A stretch of 64,000 nt of DNA, from the NCBI GenBank assembly GCA_963791225.1, contig CAWBRV010000008.1:1240001-1304000 (forward strand), given 5' to 3'. The notes beneath the pieces are model-generated. The model saw only the letters and a list, made by a program, of their open reading frames with translations, was not told the origin of the DNA and did no database searches. Source of the stretch: PALSA-612 sp963791225 (lineage in GTDB: Bacteria; Actinomycetota; Thermoleophilia; Gaiellales; Gaiellaceae). Positions 44,683 to 52,988 of this stretch are shown piece by piece. Position numbers and translations under genes: made by a program. The stretch's first letter is position 1. Every line of letters begins with the position of its first letter.

Positions 44683-44906
44683 AAATCTGATCTGTTTCCA
44701 GAGGTCTTACTTGCCCTTGGCTTTTTGCACCGCTCCAACCCTCCCTTCGGCCACGAAGCGGAAAGCGCTTACAGATACTGGACGCGCTTCGACGCGAGAA
44801 TCTTCCCAGCTGGATCGGAATGTACACAGGATCCCGGCCTGTAGCAAGCTCCAACCAGCAAGCTCTAACTTGATATTTGCCCGCGAGCAGACGATGCTGC
44901 GACGCC
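44683..44906. other. Non-coding stretch of lower GC before the MFS gene
   Basis: About 220 bases, clearly less GC-rich than the surroundings, with no convincing reading frame. It includes TTGATA at 44862-44867 and other T-runs, and probably holds the promoter of the transporter gene. No tRNA or known riboswitch is apparent. A minus-strand frame through it reads into the transporter and looks random. Confidence 0.4.
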
Positions 44907-46631
44907 ATGGCAGGTGTTCGGACGCAGATGGGCGAGTCAGCGCTCGCGTTTCGCGAGGTCTTCTCGAACCCGAACCTTCGCCGGCTCGAGTACGCCGCCA
45001 CCGGCTCGACGATCGGCGCCTGGGCGTATTCGATCGCGGTCTCTGTCTACGCCTTCAACACGAACGGTGCGAAGGCTGTGGCGCTCGTCTGGGTCATCCG
45101 GACGATCCCTGCCGGCCTCGCGTCGCCGCTGCTCGGCGTGATCGCGGATCGCTACCCGCGAAAGCGCGTGATGATCGCCTCCGACCTCGGGCGTGGAATC
45201 CTGATCCTCGTCGCGGCTCTCCTGGTCTGGAAGGGATCCGCGCCGATCGCCGTGTACGTGCTGACCGGGGTGATCACCGTGGTCGGGATGGCCTTCGAGC
45301 CCGCGCAGGCCGCGCTGCTGCCGACCCTGGCCCGGACGCCGACCGAGTTGACCGCCGCAAACGTCACTTCGAGCACGATCGACAGCGTCGGCTTCTTCGC
45401 CGGTCCGGCGATCGGAGGAGCGTTGCTCGCGTTCACCAATGTCCAGACGGTGTTCGTCTTCACGACCATCCTGATCGTCTGGTCGGCGTGGTTCGTCAAC
45501 CGGATCCACCCGCCTGAGGAGGAGGTCGCAGCGGACGCGGCGGCAGCCGCGACGGCCGCAGAAGAGCCCCTGGGCGAGGCGTCGGAGAAGCTCCTCACGA
45601 GCGCCCTCGCGGGCTTCAGGACGATCGGGTCGAATCAGCGGCTGTTGATCATCGTCCTGCTGTTCGCGGCGACGTCGGTGGTCCTCGGGGCGACGGAGGT
45701 CCTCGTGGTGACGGTTGCCATCGACCTCCTCCACATCGGCAACTCGGGTGTCGGCTACCTCAACGGAGCCTTCGGGGTGGGCGCCCTCGTGGGCGCGGTC
45801 GTCTCGGCCGGGTTCGTGGGCATCCGGCGACTCAGCGTCCCGTTCGTCATCGGTGCGCTCCTCATCGGTGCGCCGCTCGGGCTGATCGCCGCGAGGCCGA
45901 CGACTGCGCTGGCCGTCGTCTGCTTTGGCGCGGTCGGCGCCGGCAACACGCTGCTCGACGTGTCGGGGTTCACCCTCCTGCAGCGTGCTGTCCCGCAGGC
46001 CGTGCTCGCCCGCGTCTGGGGCGTCCTGCAGATGATCTTCCTCGCGGCGCTCGGCATCGGCGCGGCGCTCGCGCCGCTGCTGCTCGCGGGGCTCAGCATC
46101 GAGGCAACGCTGGCGGTGGTCGGACTCTCAGTGGCCGTGCTCGTAATCCTGATCGGACCGCGTCTGATTCGGATCGACGCCTCGGCGACCGCACCTGCGG
46201 CCGACCGGCTCGAGCTGCTTGGGCGGACGCCGATCTTCGCTCCGCTTCCCGGTGCGACGCTCGAGCGGCTCGCGGGCCAGCTCATGCCGCTCTCCGTTGA
46301 GCCAGGGCACGTGCTCATCCGTGAAGGCGATCACGGCGATCGCTTCTATCTGATCTCCAGTGGCCAGATGGACGTCGCCGTCGAAGGCAAGCCGGTGGCG
46401 ACGCTCGGGCCGGGCGACCACGTCGGGGAGATCGCGTTGCTCCGGGACGTGCCGCGCACGGCAACGGTCACGGCGAGCACTGCCGCGGAGCTCTACGCGC
46501 TGACGCGCGAGGACTTTCTCGGCGCCGTCACGAGCCATGTCGCGAGCCGCGAGGCTGCCGAGCGGACGACGGCGGAACGCCTCACCGGCCTGCAGGGCGT
46601 CAGCGGCCGAATCCCGCTGCCGCGGGTATAG
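44907..46631 (+). CDS. MFS transporter fused to cyclic-nucleotide-binding domain
   Basis: This 574-residue protein has a major-facilitator core of about 12 helices (residues 15-425; motif GVIADRYPRKRVMIASDLGRG is the MFS motif A) of the macrolide-efflux or enterobactin-exporter type. A C-terminal cNMP-binding domain follows (about 445-550: LIREGDHGDRFYLISSGQMD, then GEIALLRDVPRTATV, the phosphate-binding cassette). Such a fusion would let cAMP or cGMP control transport; this is inferred. An ATG 30 bases upstream is excluded as not conserved. Export of a drug or siderophore is possible. Confidence 0.88.
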   Translation: MAGVRTQMGESALAFREVFSNPNLRRLEYAATGSTIGAWAYSIAVSVYAFNTNGAKAVALVWVIRTIPAGLASPLLGVIADRYPRKRVMIASDLGRGILILVAALLVWKGSAPIAVYVLTGVITVVGMAFEPAQAALLPTLARTPTELTAANVTSSTIDSVGFFAGPAIGGALLAFTNVQTVFVFTTILIVWSAWFVNRIHPPEEEVAADAAAAATAAEEPLGEASEKLLTSALAGFRTIGSNQRLLIIVLLFAATSVVLGATEVLVVTVAIDLLHIGNSGVGYLNGAFGVGALVGAVVSAGFVGIRRLSVPFVIGALLIGAPLGLIAARPTTALAVVCFGAVGAGNTLLDVSGFTLLQRAVPQAVLARVWGVLQMIFLAALGIGAALAPLLLAGLSIEATLAVVGLSVAVLVILIGPRLIRIDASATAPAADRLELLGRTPIFAPLPGATLERLAGQLMPLSVEPGHVLIREGDHGDRFYLISSGQMDVAVEGKPVATLGPGDHVGEIALLRDVPRTATVTASTAAELYALTREDFLGAVTSHVASREAAERTTAERLTGLQGVSGRIPLPRV

Positions 46632-46714
46632 AGAGCGCGAGTTAACGGTTCGAGCGCGAGTCGCCATTGCACGCGACGAGTGTCCCGCTTTGCTTGGAGC
46701 TCACTGGGAACGCG

Positions 46715-48163
46715 TCAAGGGGAGTCTGAGAGCAGCGGCAGCGTGACCACGAACGTCGAGCCCTCGCCGGGCGTCGAGCGGGCCGAGGCGGTGCCGCCGT
46801 GCGCCTCCGCGACCGCGGCGACGATCGACAGGCCGAGCCCGACGCCGCCGCTCGAGCGAGAGCGCGAGGGGTCGCCGCGGTGGAAGCGCTCGAACACCTG
46901 CTCCGCTTCCTCCTCGCCGAGCCCGGGGCCCGAGTCCTCGACCTCGAGTACGGCGTCTGTGCCGTTGCGAGAGACGCGCACGTGCACGGGGCTGCCGGCG
47001 GGTGTGTGCGAGCGGACGTTCGAGAGCAGGTTGTCGACGACCTGTCGGAGCCGGTCACGGTCTCCGAGCACGACGGCGTCCACCGTGTCCAGGCTGATCG
47101 GCCTCGAAGGCTCGACCGTGCGCGCCGTCTCGACCGCTTCACCGACGACCTCGTCGAGTGCGACCGGCTCGCGTTCCAGCGGTCGCCCCTCGTCGAGACG
47201 GGCGAGCAGCAACAAGTCGTCGACGAGCAGGCTCATGCGCTCCGATTCGCGGCCGATGCCGCCCATCGCGCGCTCGAGGTCGTCCGGCCGCGAGGCGGCG
47301 CCACGGCGGAACAGCTCCGCGTAGGCGCGAACCGCGGCGAGCGGCGTGCGCAGCTCGTGCGATGCGTCGGCGACGAAGCGGCGTAACCTCGCCTCGGACG
47401 CCTCCCGGGCTCGAAAGGCGCTCTCGATCTGTCCGAGCATCGCGTTCAGCGCCAGCCCGAGCCGGCCGATCTCGGTGTTCGGCTCGGCGCGCTCGACTCG
47501 GCGGGAAAGATCACCGGCCCCGATCGCTGCTGCCGTTCGCTCGATGGCGACGAGCGGGCGCAGGCTGATCCGCACGACCCAGAGCGCGAGGGCCACGAGG
47601 GCGACCAGGACGGCAAGCGCCACGAAGAGCTCGATGAGAAACAGGCGGTGCAGCGTGGCGTCGACGCTCTTCAGCGGCGACGCGATCATGAGGAGGTAGC
47701 CGGGAGCTCGAGCCTCGATCGACGCTCGGATCCGATAGCGACCGCCGCCCTTCGCGGCGGGCACGGTGAGAAAGCGCACGCGATCACCCTCCGCCGTGTT
47801 GGCCCTGGTCGGAAGTGAGACCGTCGACGGCCACTTGGGTGCCGAGGACGCGGTCGCGCCGGGAAACGCCGCATAACAGGTGCTTCCGACCACGGCTCCG
47901 GTCTGGCGGCGCACCTGCACGCAGTCGCCCGGCACCTGTGCGTTGAAGCGGCCGTGTCCAGGCCCGCCACGGCCGCCACTGTCGTCTCCCTGGAACACGG
48001 TCTGCTCGACGCCCGGGTGGGCCGCGTTCAGGTTGCTGTCCACCTGATCGAACAGGAACGAGCTCAGCGACTTGTACGTCGCGATGTCGGCTGCGACCAG
48101 CCCGGCCGCGGCGAGGACGAGCAGGCCGAGGACCAGCCGGGTGCGGAGCGACAGGCGCCGCAC
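46715..48163 (-). CDS. Sensor histidine kinase
   Basis: This 482-residue HK has a membrane helix at 9-27, an extracellular domain of about 140 residues with two cysteines and a Gly-rich loop, helix at 175-198, HAMP domain (RPLVAIERTAAAIGAGDLSRR), HisKA with His269 in ASHELRTPLAAV and a complete HATPase (NLLSNVRSHTP, DSGPGLGEEE, GVGLGLSIV). It pairs with the response regulator, which ends 7 bases upstream. The signal is unknown; the two cysteines may sense redox or form a disulfide. Confidence 0.95.
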   Translation of the reverse strand: MRRLSLRTRLVLGLLVLAAAGLVAADIATYKSLSSFLFDQVDSNLNAAHPGVEQTVFQGDDSGGRGGPGHGRFNAQVPGDCVQVRRQTGAVVGSTCYAAFPGATASSAPKWPSTVSLPTRANTAEGDRVRFLTVPAAKGGGRYRIRASIEARAPGYLLMIASPLKSVDATLHRLFLIELFVALAVLVALVALALWVVRISLRPLVAIERTAAAIGAGDLSRRVERAEPNTEIGRLGLALNAMLGQIESAFRAREASEARLRRFVADASHELRTPLAAVRAYAELFRRGAASRPDDLERAMGGIGRESERMSLLVDDLLLLARLDEGRPLEREPVALDEVVGEAVETARTVEPSRPISLDTVDAVVLGDRDRLRQVVDNLLSNVRSHTPAGSPVHVRVSRNGTDAVLEVEDSGPGLGEEEAEQVFERFHRGDPSRSRSSGGVGLGLSIVAAVAEAHGGTASARSTPGEGSTFVVTLPLLSDSP

Positions 48164-48169
48164 GGGTCG

Positions 48170-48868
48170 CTAGTCCCGCTCGACGTCGAGCATGTAGCCG
48201 ACCTGCCGCACCGTCCTGATCAGGGGTGGGCCGGACGCGTCGAGCTTCTTGCGAAGGTAGCTCACGTAGGTCTCGACGACGTTCGAGTTGCCGCCGAAGT
48301 CGTAGCGCCACACGTTCTGGAGGATCTGCGCCTTCGAGAGCACGCGGCGCGGGTTGAGGAGGAAGTAGCGCAGCAGGTTGAACTCTGTCGCGGTCAGGGG
48401 CACCTGCGTCTCGCCGCGGAAGACCTCGTGCCGGGCCTCGTCGAGTGTCAGGTCGGCGAAGCTGAGCACGTCGCCCGGGAGTTCGCTCGACGTGCGCCGG
48501 AGGATCGCCTGCACGCGCGCGACCAGTTCGGCGAGGCTGAACGGCTTCGTCACGTAATCGTCGCCGCCCGCCCGCAGCGCCTCGACCTTGTTCTCGGTCG
48601 CGTCCTTCGCGGTCAGGAACAGGATCGCCGTCTTGTAGCCGCGGTCGCGGAGCCGCCGGCCGACCTCGATGCCCTCGACGTCCGGGAGCATCCAGTCGAG
48701 GACGATCAGGTCGGGGTCGAATGTCGTCGCCGCGGTCAGGGCGTCGCGGCCGGTGCGTGCCTCCTCGACCTCGTAGCCCTCGTAGCGAAGTGCGGTCGCG
48801 ACGGCGTCGACGATCGACGGCTCGTCGTCGACGACGAGGATCCGGTGGTCCTGCGTTGTCTGATTCAT
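48170..48868 (-). CDS. OmpR-family response regulator
   Basis: This 232-residue regulator has a receiver domain (acidic pair VVDDEPS, phospho-Asp58 in IVLDWMLPD, switch Thr in LFLTAKD, Lys in DYVTKPF) and an OmpR winged helix (PLTATEFNLLRYFLLNPRRV, VETYVSYLRKKL, RTVRQVGYML). The organisation with its kinase resembles the actinobacterial PhoPR/TcrAY-type systems. Its promoter holds two PhoP-like direct-repeat boxes, so autoregulation is expected. Confidence 0.96.
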   Translation of the reverse strand: MNQTTQDHRILVVDDEPSIVDAVATALRYEGYEVEEARTGRDALTAATTFDPDLIVLDWMLPDVEGIEVGRRLRDRGYKTAILFLTAKDATENKVEALRAGGDDYVTKPFSLAELVARVQAILRRTSSELPGDVLSFADLTLDEARHEVFRGETQVPLTATEFNLLRYFLLNPRRVLSKAQILQNVWRYDFGGNSNVVETYVSYLRKKLDASGPPLIRTVRQVGYMLDVERD

Positions 48869-48889
48869 GGCTTCACCGTCCCACGCGAT

Positions 48890-48939
48890 GCTGTGAGCCT
48901 CCTGAGTTTTCCGTGCGCGATCCTGAGAGTTTGCTGTGA
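48890..48939 (-). promoter_or_regulatory. Two PhoP-like direct-repeat boxes upstream of the response regulator
   Basis: Reading toward the gene, box 1 (48922-48939) is TCACAGC-N4-TCTCAGG and box 2 (48890-48907) is ACTCAGG-N4-TCACAGC. The 7-N4-7 spacing and TCACAGC half-site match the known PhoP box of Mycobacterium tuberculosis (TCACAGC-N4-TCACAGC). The two boxes are 32 bases apart, about three helical turns. The proximal box is 21 bases before the start codon. Confidence 0.6.
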
Positions 48940-49075
48940 ACGCCGGGGGAAAGGGAAGGCAGCGGTGGTGCGTGACTTGTCACACCTGCGTCTCCCACGC
49001 GTGCGGATTTCACGGCTAGGGTCCAAACCGGGCGGCCAGGGCCGAAGGCCCCGGGGGGAAGAGAAGAGAGCTCGG

Positions 49076-49954
49076 TTAGCGGACGGCTGGCTCGTCGACC
49101 GTGAGCGTGCGCGCGTCGGCGTCGAGGGTGCACGTCACGCCGAGCGGCAGCGTGGCCAGGTGCTTCCCGTGGCCGAGCGGCAGGCCGTGCAGCACCGGGA
49201 TGCCGAGGGAGCCGAGGCGGTGCTCGAGCACGTTCTCGATCGACTTCACTCGGGGAAAGCCGGTGCGCAGCTCCGGGAACTCGCTGCCCGCGATCTCGCC
49301 GACGACGACCCCGGCGACGCCGTCGAGCTTTCCGGCAGCTTGCAGCTGCACGAGGAAGCCGTCCAGGTGCCAGCTGTGGAGGTCGACGTCCTCGAAGAAC
49401 AGGATCGCCCCGGCCGCGTCGAACTCCCAGGGCGTCCCCATCGTCTGCGCGAGCAGCCAGAGGCAGCCGCCGACGAGCGGCGCCGTCACCCGCCCGCCGG
49501 CGATCGTGCGCAGGTACGGATCCTCCGGTGGGCGCGGCACCTCGCCGGTCGTCCCATGGAGGCGTGCGAGCAGTTCCGTGCGCGTCAATTCGGTCGCGCC
49601 CGGGTAGCCGACGCTCATCAGGTTGGGGCCGTAGAACGTCGCCAGGCCGGTCCGCTGACGGATCGACTCGTGCAGCGCCGTGATGTCGGAGTAGCCGACG
49701 AACGGCTTCGGGTTGGCGGCGATCACGTCGAAGTCGAGCAGCGGGATCAGCTGCGCCGATCCGTAGCCGCCGCGGAAGCACTGGACGGCGTCGACCTCCG
49801 GGGCGGCGAAGAGGGCCTCGAGGTCGCGGGCGCGCTGCTCGGCCGCTCCGGCGACCCAGTCGTCGTTCGCGAACACGCCCTCGGCGAGCTTGACCCGGTA
49901 GCCCCGGGACTGCCACCACTCGACGCCGCGCTCGACCTCGGAGCGCTTGAACAC
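49076..49954 (-). CDS. LD-carboxypeptidase family (S66) protein, start codon uncertain
   Basis: The 292 residues from GTG 49954 contain the S66 features: QCFRGGYGSAQLIPLLDF, the nucleophile Ser in FVGYSDITAL, FYGPNLMS, and later the Glu of ILFFEDVD and His in LGHGKHLATLPLG. S66 enzymes trim murein tetrapeptides or process peptide antibiotics such as microcin C. The conserved N-terminal strand TIGVASPATG lies just upstream in the same frame but has no ATG, GTG or TTG; a CTG at 50029 would add 25 residues and restore it. So either a CTG start or a sequencing slip is likely. It follows a membrane protein gene. Confidence 0.85.
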   Translation of the reverse strand: MFKRSEVERGVEWWQSRGYRVKLAEGVFANDDWVAGAAEQRARDLEALFAAPEVDAVQCFRGGYGSAQLIPLLDFDVIAANPKPFVGYSDITALHESIRQRTGLATFYGPNLMSVGYPGATELTRTELLARLHGTTGEVPRPPEDPYLRTIAGGRVTAPLVGGCLWLLAQTMGTPWEFDAAGAILFFEDVDLHSWHLDGFLVQLQAAGKLDGVAGVVVGEIAGSEFPELRTGFPRVKSIENVLEHRLGSLGIPVLHGLPLGHGKHLATLPLGVTCTLDADARTLTVDEPAVR

Positions 49955-50039
49955 ACCGGTCGCGGGCGAGGCGACGCCGATCGTCCCGCCGTCCGGGAGA
50001 GGCTTGCCGAAGAGCGACGCCGCGATCAGAGGGCGGCCG

Positions 50040-50510
50040 CTAGGACCACGGCTTCGCGGTCATGTCGAACACGATGAAGAGCAGCAGCACGACGTCGATG
50101 CGGGCGACGAACAACAGCCGCCCGATCAGCGCCTGCGCCTCGGCGTTCTCGGGCCCGTGCGCCTCGATCAGCCTGTCGACCTTCTTCGACGTCGGGCCGA
50201 GGAAGCCGGCGCCCATCGCGAAGGAGGCGGCCCAACCCGCGATGGCGATCTGGATCCAGGTCGCGCTGTAACCCAGGTCACCGTTCTCGACCATGCCGAA
50301 CCCGAAGGCGACCACCATCAGCGACAGGAGGGGAATGTAGGCGGAGCCGAGGAACGCGACCTGCTTGACGAACTGCGCCAGCCGCACCGGATCGCGCATG
50401 CCGATCGTCATGAGCGCGAGCAGGGTGAGCATCGCGCCGCCGCCGACCCAGAGCACCGACGCGAGGACGTGCCCGGTCTTCAGCCACTCGTAGGTCGTGA
50501 TCGCCAGCAC
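50040..50510 (-). CDS. DUF2269-like small membrane protein
   Basis: This 156-residue protein has four hydrophobic helices (GHVLASVLWVGGGAMLTLLA; FVKQVAFLGSAYIPLLSLMV; WIQIAIAGWAASFAMGAGFL; IDVVLLLFIVFDM) with a conserved His in the first helix and cytosolic basic loops. The pattern resembles DUF2269/integral membrane proteins. No enzymatic function is known. It is between the LD-carboxypeptidase and the large membrane protein on the same strand. Confidence 0.75.
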   Translation of the reverse strand: MLAITTYEWLKTGHVLASVLWVGGGAMLTLLALMTIGMRDPVRLAQFVKQVAFLGSAYIPLLSLMVVAFGFGMVENGDLGYSATWIQIAIAGWAASFAMGAGFLGPTSKKVDRLIEAHGPENAEAQALIGRLLFVARIDVVLLLFIVFDMTAKPWS

Positions 50511-50541
50511 GCCCGGTTTCTACCGGGTCGCGGCCCGGAAA

Positions 50542-52593
50542 TCAATCGAGCGCGTAGGCGATCAGTCGCGCGCCTTCGCGCCTGCCGTCGACCTCGCGGA
50601 GCGTCGGCGTATCGAGCGCGACGAGGTGCCAGCCTTTGGCGCCGAGCGGGATGCGAGCCTCTGTGAGCGCCGAGATGCGGCGCGTGAACAGGCGGTGGCC
50701 GTCGACCGAGAAAGTCACGGGGATCCCGGCGTAGGAGCGCATGACGAGCGAGAGCGAGCTGGCCGGGCCGTTCGAGTAGGCCCACAGCGGTGCGTGCCCG
50801 GACGACATCGCGCGGCCGTTGCCGTCGTTCCCGTACCAGCCGGCGCAGAGCTGCGCCGTGTCGCGCCGCGGCTCGCGGACGGGTGCCTTCGGTGCCGGCC
50901 CGTGACCGTGTAGGCGGTCGAGCATCGTCACCTCCCCGTCCTGGGCCCACCGCCGGTAGCCGTGCTGGACGAGCCCGCGCCACGCGAACCACGCGCGTCC
51001 GGGCACGGCGGGGTTGAGGACGAACAGGCCCCGGTGGAAGGCGATCTCGCGCACGCCGAGCTTCTGCAGCTCGAGGCCGGGGCGAGTCGTCCAGTCGCCG
51101 CAGTTGATCGCCTGCAGTTTCCGTGCGATGACGTCGGCGACCACGGGCGCCGTCGTCGAGTAGCCGCTCGGCCGCTCGCGCTGCGGGCCCGTGTCGTAGT
51201 ACTCGTACACGCTGCCGTAGTGCGTGTCCGGAAGGAAGACGGGCACCTCGAGCAGCCGCGCGTCGCGGGTGCCGCCCTCGAGTGCCTTGTAGGCCCTGTT
51301 CCCCTCGTCCGCAGCCGTCGCCTTCAGCGCCTCGTAGTGGAGATCGGCGGCGATCGCAACGACGGCGACGGCTGCGACGATCCCGGCCCGGCGGCCCCAG
51401 CCCGGGCCGAGCACGCGATCGTCTGCGAGCAGCTGGACCCCGAAGGCGACCAGTGCTGCGACCGCGAGGCACGCGACGGGCATCAGCCGCTCCGGTACGC
51501 GCGGGTACTGGAGCCCCGGCACGATCGCGTGGACGGGCCGATAGAGCGGCGTGTTCGTCCCGAGCGCGAGCAGCATCGGGATCACGGCGCCGAGGCCGAG
51601 GACGGCTGCGAGCCACGCCCGGCCGGTGCGGAAGAGCAGGTACAGCCCGACGATCGCGACGAGCGGCGTCAGCCAGCCGAGGAAGACGAAGCTCTCGCTC
51701 CCGTGTCGCTGGGTGCGACTGAAGAAGTCGAGCCAGCTCGCCGAGTACGCCGCGACCGCGCTCAGCGAACGCCCCTGCGCGCTCAGCGAGCCCTGGACGA
51801 CGACGCGGTCGATGAGAAGACCGGCGCCGATCGCGAGCGCGACGCCGGTCCCGGCCCCGGCGAGGTAGAGCGACCGCCGCTGCTTGACCGCGGGCAGCCG
51901 GACGAGCGCGTACGCGGCGTAGAAGGGCACGGCCCCGATCGCCAGGTGCACCTGCCCCGAGAGCGGGATCGAGGCGATCGCGACCGCCGAGAGCGCGAGC
52001 CAGGCCGGGTTGCCGCGGCGGCCCCGCTCGAGCGCCAGGAGCGAGAGCGGCAGGAGCAGCGAGATCGGCCCGAGCAAGTGACCGGCGCTCTGGAGCGCAC
52101 GGTAGGGCGCGATCTCGAACGCGAGCCCGCCGACGATCGCCGGCACGCGCGCGAGCCCGAGCTCGCGCAGCCAGGCCATCGCGAGCAGGCCCGCGGCGAC
52201 GAACGTCAGCAGGACGAACAGGTTCCAGCCGAGCACGAGGCCGAAGACGTGGTAGAGAGGCCAGAACACGAGGCCGTACGGCCAGACGGCCGGGTTGGCC
52301 GTCGGCTTGGCCTCGGGCCGGAACGAGTACGGGTCGCGCCAGGGGTAGCGGCCATGCTCGACCTGGTCGCCGAAGAGCCAGAGGTGGTACGTGGTCTGCA
52401 GGTGGTCGCCGGGCGCCGCCTCTCCGTATCCCGGGGCGCCGCCGGCGAGGAACTCGCTGCCGATGTGCTGGATCCCGGGGACCGCCGCCAGCACCGCCGC
52501 GACCGCGAAGATCGCGACGGCGAGGGCTACAACGCGCCGGCCGCCGCGATCAGCTCGTCGAAGTCCGGGACCTCCGAGTCCTCGTAGCTCCAC
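50542..52593 (-). CDS. Large membrane protein, GT-C/YfhO-like
   Basis: About 683 residues from GTG 52593 with 11-12 membrane helices followed by an extracytosolic C-terminal domain of about 250 residues. After the first helix comes APGDHLQTTYHLWLFGDQVE and GRYPWRDPYSFRP, the acidic loop and Asp motif common to GT-C-fold sugar transferases such as YfhO. It probably moves a sugar from a polyprenyl donor to a surface polymer; the substrate is unknown. The start overlaps the peroxiredoxin-like gene by 67 bases. GTG 52593 gives the basic n-region RRADRGGRR before the first helix; a shorter GTG start would lack it. Confidence 0.8.
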   Translation of the reverse strand: MELRGLGGPGLRRADRGGRRVVALAVAIFAVAAVLAAVPGIQHIGSEFLAGGAPGYGEAAPGDHLQTTYHLWLFGDQVEHGRYPWRDPYSFRPEAKPTANPAVWPYGLVFWPLYHVFGLVLGWNLFVLLTFVAAGLLAMAWLRELGLARVPAIVGGLAFEIAPYRALQSAGHLLGPISLLLPLSLLALERGRRGNPAWLALSAVAIASIPLSGQVHLAIGAVPFYAAYALVRLPAVKQRRSLYLAGAGTGVALAIGAGLLIDRVVVQGSLSAQGRSLSAVAAYSASWLDFFSRTQRHGSESFVFLGWLTPLVAIVGLYLLFRTGRAWLAAVLGLGAVIPMLLALGTNTPLYRPVHAIVPGLQYPRVPERLMPVACLAVAALVAFGVQLLADDRVLGPGWGRRAGIVAAVAVVAIAADLHYEALKATAADEGNRAYKALEGGTRDARLLEVPVFLPDTHYGSVYEYYDTGPQRERPSGYSTTAPVVADVIARKLQAINCGDWTTRPGLELQKLGVREIAFHRGLFVLNPAVPGRAWFAWRGLVQHGYRRWAQDGEVTMLDRLHGHGPAPKAPVREPRRDTAQLCAGWYGNDGNGRAMSSGHAPLWAYSNGPASSLSLVMRSYAGIPVTFSVDGHRLFTRRISALTEARIPLGAKGWHLVALDTPTLREVDGRREGARLIAYALD

Positions 52594-52988
52594 GTCGCCC
52601 GGACCGTCCCCTCCCCGTCCACGAGGAACGCTGTCCGGCGGGCGATGTCCTGAAAGCCCCGAAAATCGCGCGACACGCCAAAGCCCCGCACGGCCTCGGC
52701 GTTCCAGTCCGAGAGCAGTCCAAAGTTGAGGTCGAGTGCCTGCATCCATGAGATGTGGGTCCACGGCGAATCGCGTGAGATACCGAGCGGTTTCACTCCG
52801 ATTCGGTCGAACTCCTCCCTCCTGTCACGCAGGATCTCCATTTCGTTCGTTCAGGTCGAGGTCCAGTCGAAGATGTAGAAGAGCAGCAGCACCGGGCCGT
52901 CCGCGACGATCTCGCCGAAGGTGTGCCGCTCGTTCGGGTGCAGCCACACCGATGCGTCGAGGGGGATGCGGTCGCCGACCGCGAGCAT
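52527..52988 (-). CDS. Peroxiredoxin-like protein with in-frame UGA, candidate selenoprotein
   Basis: From ATG 52988 the frame reads MLAVGDRIPLDASVWLHP then VLLLFYIFDWTST, UGA (52853-52851), TNEMEILRDRREEFDRI and on to GAL and a normal stop at 52527, 153 residues. This is the AhpC/TSA peroxiredoxin fold; the UGA is residue 46, exactly where the peroxidatic cysteine belongs (T-x-x-C-T/x-x-E). The sequence before and after is intact, with SRDSPWTHISWMQALDLNF and ATWSYEDSEVPDFDEL as in the family, and has no other cysteine. So the UGA most likely encodes selenocysteine; a TGC to TGA mutation is the alternative. It overlaps the upstream gene by one base (TGATG). Confidence 0.8.
52808..52853 (-). 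promoter_or_regulatory. SECIS-like hairpin next to the UGA codon
   Basis: Immediately after the UGA (52851-52853), CGAAC (52845-52849) can pair with GTTCG (52808-52812), and inside it TCCTG (52830-52834) with CAGGA (52820-52824) around the loop CGTGA. The loop contains GU, as bacterial SelB-binding loops do, and lies about 22 bases from the UGA, near the distance in E. coli fdhF. The two stems are separated by unpaired bases, so the fold needs testing. Confidence 0.45.

Noticed and set aside
44681..45001. Minus-strand frame of 106 codons between fabI and the MFS gene
   Set aside because: Mostly overlaps the real MFS start, has no ribosome site and its sequence looks random.
52527..52841. Separate truncated peroxiredoxin gene starting at ATG 52841
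   Set aside because: The sequence upstream of the UGA is in the same frame and supplies the missing N-terminal half of the fold, so the two parts are one gene.
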